In this document: positions 59,765-64,000 of the stretch, one piece after another
How the letters are laid out: the number at the start of each line of letters is the position of its first letter
Position numbering within the stretch: position 1 is the first letter of the stretch
DNA from: Candidatus Gastranaerophilales bacterium
Lineage (GTDB): Bacteria > Cyanobacteriota > Vampirovibrionia > Gastranaerophilales > Gastranaerophilaceae
Length of the DNA stretch: 64,000 nucleotides
Assembly (NCBI GenBank): GCA_947624685.1
Contig: CANQLJ010000002.1
Span: 1 to 64,000 of the forward strand
Reading direction: 5' to 3'
The notes under the pieces: generated by a model
The model's input: only the letters and a program-made list of their open reading frames with translations
What the model was told of the DNA's origin: nothing
Databases searched by the model: none
Position numbers and translations under genes: made by a program

Positions 59765-61990
59765 ATGACTTATCAAAAAACTTTTGATGAAATAAAAGCG
59801 GAGCTAATCAAACAAAAAAGGGCTCCCGAGGATATAGAACAAATTGAAAGTGCCTATCTTTGGGCAAAAGAGCTCCATGAAGGACAATATCGAATCTCGC
59901 AAGAGCCTTATATTGTCCATCCTTGTGAAGTTGCAAAAATATTAGTCGATTTAAAACTGGACAAAAATACAATTATTGCGGCTTTTTTGCATGATGTCTT
60001 AGAAGACACACAGGCAACGGCTCAGCAGATGCTTGAAAAATTTGATATTGATGTATTAAATCTGGTTCAAGGTGTTACAAAATTAAATAAATACCAATTT
60101 AAATCAAAAGAAGAAAGACAGGCTGAAAATTTTCGAAGAATGCTCATCGCGATGGCGCAAGACATTCGAATCGTCGTTTTAAAATTAGCCGACAGATTGC
60201 ACAATATGAGAACGCTATCTTATATGGTTGCTTCAAAACAGAAAAAAATCGCCAAAGAAACGCTCGATATTTTCGCCCCTTTGGCTAATCGCTTGGGGAT
60301 GGGGAAAATTAAAGCGGAGCTTGAAGATTTATCCTTGAGGTATTTAAACCCCGAAAAATATTATGAGATAGCAAAACTTGTTGCCGAAACAAAAGCCATG
60401 CGCGATTCGACGGTAAACGCCTTAATTGAAGTCATAAGCAAAGAGCTTGAAAAAAATAAAATTAAAGCAACAATCAAAGGCCGAGCAAAACATTATTATT
60501 CAATTTACAACAAAATGCAAAGACTAAATGTCTCATTTGACCAATTATATGATATTGTGGCGGTTAGAGTAATCGTTAATGACGAAAAACAGTGTTATCA
60601 GGTTTTAGGGATAATTCACCAACTCTTTAAACCAATCCCCGGGCGCTTTAAAGACTATATCGCAATGCCAAAAGGCAATATGTATCGCTCTTTACATACT
60701 TCCGTCATCGGAGCCAAAAATAAACCCGTCGAAATCCAAATCCGCACCCACAAAATGCACGAAATTGCCGAATACGGGGTTGCTGCCCACTGGAGATATA
60801 AAGAATCGGGTTCAATTAAAGCAACAAACAAGCAAGACATGCAATTTTCCTGGATGAGAAAAGTTATGGAGCTTGATAAGGAATCAAGTGACACAAAAGA
60901 ATTCGTCGAAAGCGTAAAATTAGATTTATTTAACGATCAGGTTTTTGTTTTCACTCCAAACGGAGATGTCTTTGACCTGCCAATTAATTCAACCCCGGTT
61001 GATTTTGCCTATAGAATCCACACCGAAGTCGGGCATAAAACCGTGGGCGCGCTTATTAACGGAAGAATCGCCCAATTGGATACAAAACTTAAAAACGGCG
61101 ATATTGTTGAAATATTGACTTCAAAACAATACATGCCCAAAGTCGATTGGCTCAATTTTGTCGTAACCAAAAACGCAAGCTCTAAAATCCGCCAATGGTT
61201 CAAGAAGTTTAATCGGGAAGATAACATCCAAATCGGAAAAGCAAACCTTGAAGAAGAACTCACAAAAGCAAGTTTAGATGATTATATGCGCCTTGGAATA
61301 ATCGATAAAACCGCAAAAGAAATGAATTATAAAAGTACGGATGACCTTTTTGCAGCAATAGGTTACGGCGAAACCACTATCCACAAAGTCTTAAACACTC
61401 TAAAAAAATATGACACTCCAAAAACAGACGAACAGCTTGCAAACGAAAAAACACAAACTCAAAGAAAGAGCAAAAACAAGAAAAATGATATAATAGGTTT
61501 AGAGGGGCTTTTGTGGTCATTGGCTAAATGTTGTTCGCCAATCCCGGGGGAACCCATCGTGGGCGTTGTTACGCGCTCAAAAGGCGTCAGTGTCCATAGA
61601 TTAGATTGTAAATGCTTATATAACATAGAACCCGAGCGCATGATGGATATTAAATGGGCAGATGACACAACAAAATCGACATATTTGGCTCATATTCGAA
61701 TCGAATGTCAAGACAGAATCGGAATTTTAAGAGATGTTTTGATGAAAACCGGAGATATGGGAATTAATCTAATATATTCTAATACATATCTAAAAGGAAG
61801 AAAATTTGGTATAATTGATTTAGGAATCGAACTTGATAATATCGAAACACTAAAAAAAGTCATCCAAAACATTCAATCAATAAGCGATGTCTGCTCTGTT
61901 CGAAGATTACAGCAAAAAGAAAACCTGAATCAACCAAAGCCATCCAAAAAGAAAAAATATAAAACAACTAATCAAATAGGAAAACAATAA
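59765..61990 (+). CDS. rel: Bifunctional (p)ppGpp synthetase/hydrolase Rel
   Basis: It controls the stringent response. The HD hydrolase domain is present (YIVHPCEVAKIL, FLHDVLEDT) and so is the synthetase domain with the RFKD motif (GRFKDYIAMPK), the charge type found in bifunctional enzymes, followed by YRSLHTSV. TGS (VFVFTPNGDVFDLP, about 395) and C-terminal ACT (IRIECQDRIGILRDV) domains complete the 741 aa. Two -10-like boxes (TATAAT) occur in the 30 bases upstream. ribF follows eight bases after its stop. Confidence 0.96.
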   Translation: MTYQKTFDEIKAELIKQKRAPEDIEQIESAYLWAKELHEGQYRISQEPYIVHPCEVAKILVDLKLDKNTIIAAFLHDVLEDTQATAQQMLEKFDIDVLNLVQGVTKLNKYQFKSKEERQAENFRRMLIAMAQDIRIVVLKLADRLHNMRTLSYMVASKQKKIAKETLDIFAPLANRLGMGKIKAELEDLSLRYLNPEKYYEIAKLVAETKAMRDSTVNALIEVISKELEKNKIKATIKGRAKHYYSIYNKMQRLNVSFDQLYDIVAVRVIVNDEKQCYQVLGIIHQLFKPIPGRFKDYIAMPKGNMYRSLHTSVIGAKNKPVEIQIRTHKMHEIAEYGVAAHWRYKESGSIKATNKQDMQFSWMRKVMELDKESSDTKEFVESVKLDLFNDQVFVFTPNGDVFDLPINSTPVDFAYRIHTEVGHKTVGALINGRIAQLDTKLKNGDIVEILTSKQYMPKVDWLNFVVTKNASSKIRQWFKKFNREDNIQIGKANLEEELTKASLDDYMRLGIIDKTAKEMNYKSTDDLFAAIGYGETTIHKVLNTLKKYDTPKTDEQLANEKTQTQRKSKNKKNDIIGLEGLLWSLAKCCSPIPGEPIVGVVTRSKGVSVHRLDCKCLYNIEPERMMDIKWADDTTKSTYLAHIRIECQDRIGILRDVLMKTGDMGINLIYSNTYLKGRKFGIIDLGIELDNIETLKKVIQNIQSISDVCSVRRLQQKENLNQPKPSKKKKYKTTNQIGKQ

Positions 61991-61998
61991 CAAATAAT

Positions 61999-62922
61999 AT
62001 GGAAGTCTTTAGAGAAATTGAACCGAATAAGAATTTAGCTCTGGCGCTTGGTTATTTTGACGGCATCCATATCGGGCACAAAAAAATTATAACCGAGCTT
62101 ATTAAACAAGCTCGCGAAAAAAAAGTTAAATCTGCAATAATCACATTTGATACTAATCCTGCAAATTATTTTTCCGATAAAACAATCCCCAATATCCAAA
62201 CGTTTAAAGACAGAGAAATTTTATTGTCTTCTTTGGGTGTGGATTATCTTTATGAATTGGATTTTGAAAAATATAAAGATATGGACGCGCAAAAGTATCT
62301 GAAAGATGTTTTGGTTAAAAACTTTGAACCAAAAGTAATTGTGGTAGGGTATAATCACACTTTCGGAAAAGAAAAAAAAGGCACACCTTCTCTTCTAAAA
62401 GACTTTGCCTCTAACTACGGCTATGATTGCGTTGTTGTGCCAAAAGTAAAATATAAAGATAGAGACGACGTAAGTTCGACCATTATTCGAAAAAGAATCG
62501 AACTCGGGCATCTAAATGCGGTTAAGGCATTCTTGGGACGCCAATTTTCCGTTCGGAATTCGGTTGTGAGAGGTAATAAAATCGCAAGGACGCTCGGTTA
62601 TCCCACAGCCAACATCATCTGGCCAAACAGCATGATTAAACTACCCTACGGGGTTTATTTCGGTTTTGTTCAAGCCGGCTCTAAAATGCGCCCCGCGCTA
62701 ATTTCCTGGGGCACAAAGCCAACGCTTACCAACGGGCAAAATGAGGTTTTAGAAGCTCATTTGTATAATTTTGATGAAAATTTATACGGAAGAATAATTA
62801 AAATCATTTTCACAAAAAAATTAAGAGATATGGAAAACTTTGGCCACATAAGGCTTTTAACCACCCAAATTCAAAAAGACTATAAAGCTTTTGAAAAATG
62901 GGCAAAATTAATGATTAGATAG
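61999..62922 (+). CDS. ribF: Bifunctional riboflavin kinase / FAD synthetase
   Basis: It converts riboflavin to FMN and FAD. The adenylyltransferase domain has LGYFDGIHIGHKKII, VVGYNHTFGKEKKG and SSTIIRKRIELG. The kinase domain has RTLGYPTANI (metal/ATP site) and the Thr-Asn pair in KPTLTNGQNEVLEAHLYNFD. At 307 aa it is complete. It is probably cotranscribed with rel. It completes the flavin pathway begun by ribE/ribBA at the other end of the window. Confidence 0.97.
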   Translation: MEVFREIEPNKNLALALGYFDGIHIGHKKIITELIKQAREKKVKSAIITFDTNPANYFSDKTIPNIQTFKDREILLSSLGVDYLYELDFEKYKDMDAQKYLKDVLVKNFEPKVIVVGYNHTFGKEKKGTPSLLKDFASNYGYDCVVVPKVKYKDRDDVSSTIIRKRIELGHLNAVKAFLGRQFSVRNSVVRGNKIARTLGYPTANIIWPNSMIKLPYGVYFGFVQAGSKMRPALISWGTKPTLTNGQNEVLEAHLYNFDENLYGRIIKIIFTKKLRDMENFGHIRLLTTQIQKDYKAFEKWAKLMIR

Positions 62923-62931
62923 TTTGTTGTT

Positions 62932-64000
62932 TTATTCATATCTTAAAGCATCAATCGGGTTTAATAATGATGCTTTATAGGCAGGATAATACCCAAACCC
63001 AATCCCCACAAGCCCGGAAAAACAAAACGAAAGAATTATGGGAAAAATAGTTATAACAATTGCCGTTTTAAATATCGCTCCGATTAAAAGCGCAATAATA
63101 ATCCCTGCAATAACGCCAATCAGCCCCCCGATTAAAGATAAGACAAGCGCTTCAATTAAAAATTGAAGTCTTATGTCGGTTGCCCTTGCTCCTATTGCCA
63201 TACGGATTCCTATTTCTTTTGTGCGCTCGGTAACTGAGACCAGCATTATGTTCATTATCCCGATGCCTCCTACAACAAGCGAGACGGAAGCGATTGAAGC
63301 CAATAATATCGCAAAAGTTTGAACGGTTGATTTCATTTTTTCTTGAAATTCTGCGCTGTTTCGGACTTGAAAATCATCAACTTGCATTTTACCAAGGTTA
63401 TGTGTGCGTCTTAGGATTTCTGCGATGTCGCTTTCGGCGATAGTTGAATCCTCAAGGCTCTTTGCTTTAACTATAATTTGATTAACCATCCCCGGAAAAT
63501 CCGTCCCAAAGACTTTTCTTTGAGCTGTTGTAATGGGAATAAAAATTAAATCATCCTGATCCATTGGGCCCATTTGGCCTTTTGCTTTGATGGTTCCAAT
63601 TACTTTAAAAGGTACATTTCCGATTCGAAGAGTTTTTCCTATCGGATCAACATCTCCAAAGAGCTCTTTTTCGATTGTTTTTCCAATTATGGCAACTTTT
63701 GTCGCATTAAGTTCATCGTCTCTTGTAAAGCGCTTTCCTAAATCAATTTCATAGTTTTTAACGTATAAATAGGGGTTGGTAATCCCATAAATAGTGGTTT
63801 GCCAGTTTTGATTTCCGTACATGACTTGTTTAGAGGAGCTCATCAAAGGCGCAACGGCATCAACTCCTCGAGCTTGTTTTTTGATTGCCTGAGCATCTTT
63901 GAGGCTTAGAGTCGGTTTTGTTCCGATGCCCAATGAAACGCCGCCTGTTTTAGCTGTTGCCGAGCGGATGGTAAGAAGGTTTGAACCCATCGATTCCATA
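62932..64000 (-). CDS. macB: MacB-type ABC transporter permease (3' part)
   Basis: The gene runs off the window edge; its first membrane helix and start lie beyond 64000. Visible are the periplasmic MacB_PCD domain (KVAIIGKTIEKELFGDVDPI, IGKTLRIG) and three C-terminal FtsX membrane segments with VGGIGIMNIMLVSVTERTKE and IGIRMAIGAR. MacB permeases export peptides, antibiotics or lipoprotein-like cargo with a HlyD-like partner. Whether an ATPase domain is fused cannot be seen. Confidence 0.9.
   Translation of the reverse strand, partial: MESMGSNLLTIRSATAKTGGVSLGIGTKPTLSLKDAQAIKKQARGVDAVAPLMSSSKQVMYGNQNWQTTIYGITNPYLYVKNYEIDLGKRFTRDDELNATKVAIIGKTIEKELFGDVDPIGKTLRIGNVPFKVIGTIKAKGQMGPMDQDDLIFIPITTAQRKVFGTDFPGMVNQIIVKAKSLEDSTIAESDIAEILRRTHNLGKMQVDDFQVRNSAEFQEKMKSTVQTFAILLASIASVSLVVGGIGIMNIMLVSVTERTKEIGIRMAIGARATDIRLQFLIEALVLSLIGGLIGVIAGIIIALLIGAIFKTAIVITIFPIILSFCFSGLVGIGFGYYPAYKASLLNPIDALRYE

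Overview
The window looks like a chromosome segment of an AT-rich, flagellated bacterium with two membranes. Diderm markers are a Skp/OmpH chaperone, an autotransporter, a TolC-type efflux channel and SecDF. The best guess is a gut member of the non-photosynthetic cyanobacterial sister group (Melainabacteria/Vampirovibrionia, Gastranaerophilales type). That rests on the low G+C, the radical-SAM DUF512 protein, a cyanobacteria/Firmicutes-like set of short Sec and flagellar proteins, and many lineage-specific proteins without a signal peptide. The lineage is an inference; no 16S gene is present. The genetic code appears standard, with TGA used as a stop.

Layout. 1-5.3 kb: a fliM gene that stops before its C-terminal domain, then ribE, ribBA and pheT. 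5.4-6.9 kb: a small hypothetical gene and a tRNA-Arg(ACG) surrounded by partial copies of its own 5' and 3' ends, a G+C-richer structured block, hairpin modules and three terminators. 6.9-12.8 kb: a secreted TPR protein, an AAA/DUF4143 ATPase with four 33-bp-spaced repeats upstream, a matrixin-type protease, ybaB, and a large repeat-plus-HELGH protein. 12.8-16.1 kb: a fragment of the spc ribosomal operon (rpsE-rpmD-rplO-secY-adk). 16.3-21 kb: uvrA and thrS. 21-25 kb: skp and an autotransporter, divergent from an XRE regulator. 25-29 kb: queD-uppP, a 5'-nucleotidase and an orphan-looking DNA methyltransferase. 29-33.5 kb: an EmrAB-type pump with a MarR regulator, divergent from its outer-membrane channel. 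33.5-35.6 kb: a tandem pair of secreted metalloproteases. 35.6-44.6 kb: a membrane protein, PadR-DUF512, uppS-rdgB, a MORN-like membrane protein, an ion/amino-acid transporter and an HMGL-like aldolase. 44.7-54.3 kb: two small coiled-coil genes, secDF and a flagellar block (fliN, fliL, fliJ, fliK-like, flgE/G-like and unknowns), plus a pilin-like protein. 54.3-64 kb: xerC, a GAF-GGDEF-HD-GYP protein, a GH77-like membrane-anchored protein, DUF167, rel, ribF and the 3' part of a MacB-type permease.

Functional links. Envelope biogenesis is prominent: SecY/SecDF export, Skp escort of the autotransporter, and UppS/UppP, which supply and recycle the undecaprenyl carrier. Riboflavin/FAD synthesis is represented by ribE, ribBA and ribF at separate sites. 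Motility genes sit with c-di-GMP (HD-GYP) and ppGpp (Rel) signalling genes.

The signals most worth a second look are: (i) seven genes without a Shine-Dalgarno sequence whose -10 box lies exactly six bases before the start ATG, implying leaderless mRNAs; (ii) the tRNA-Arg mosaic; (iii) a short N-terminal Ile-Ser-Phe motif shared by unrelated proteins that lack signal peptides; (iv) the 33-bp iterated repeats; (v) a group of HExxH proteases of unusual architecture. All functional calls were made by eye from sequence motifs; no database search was run.
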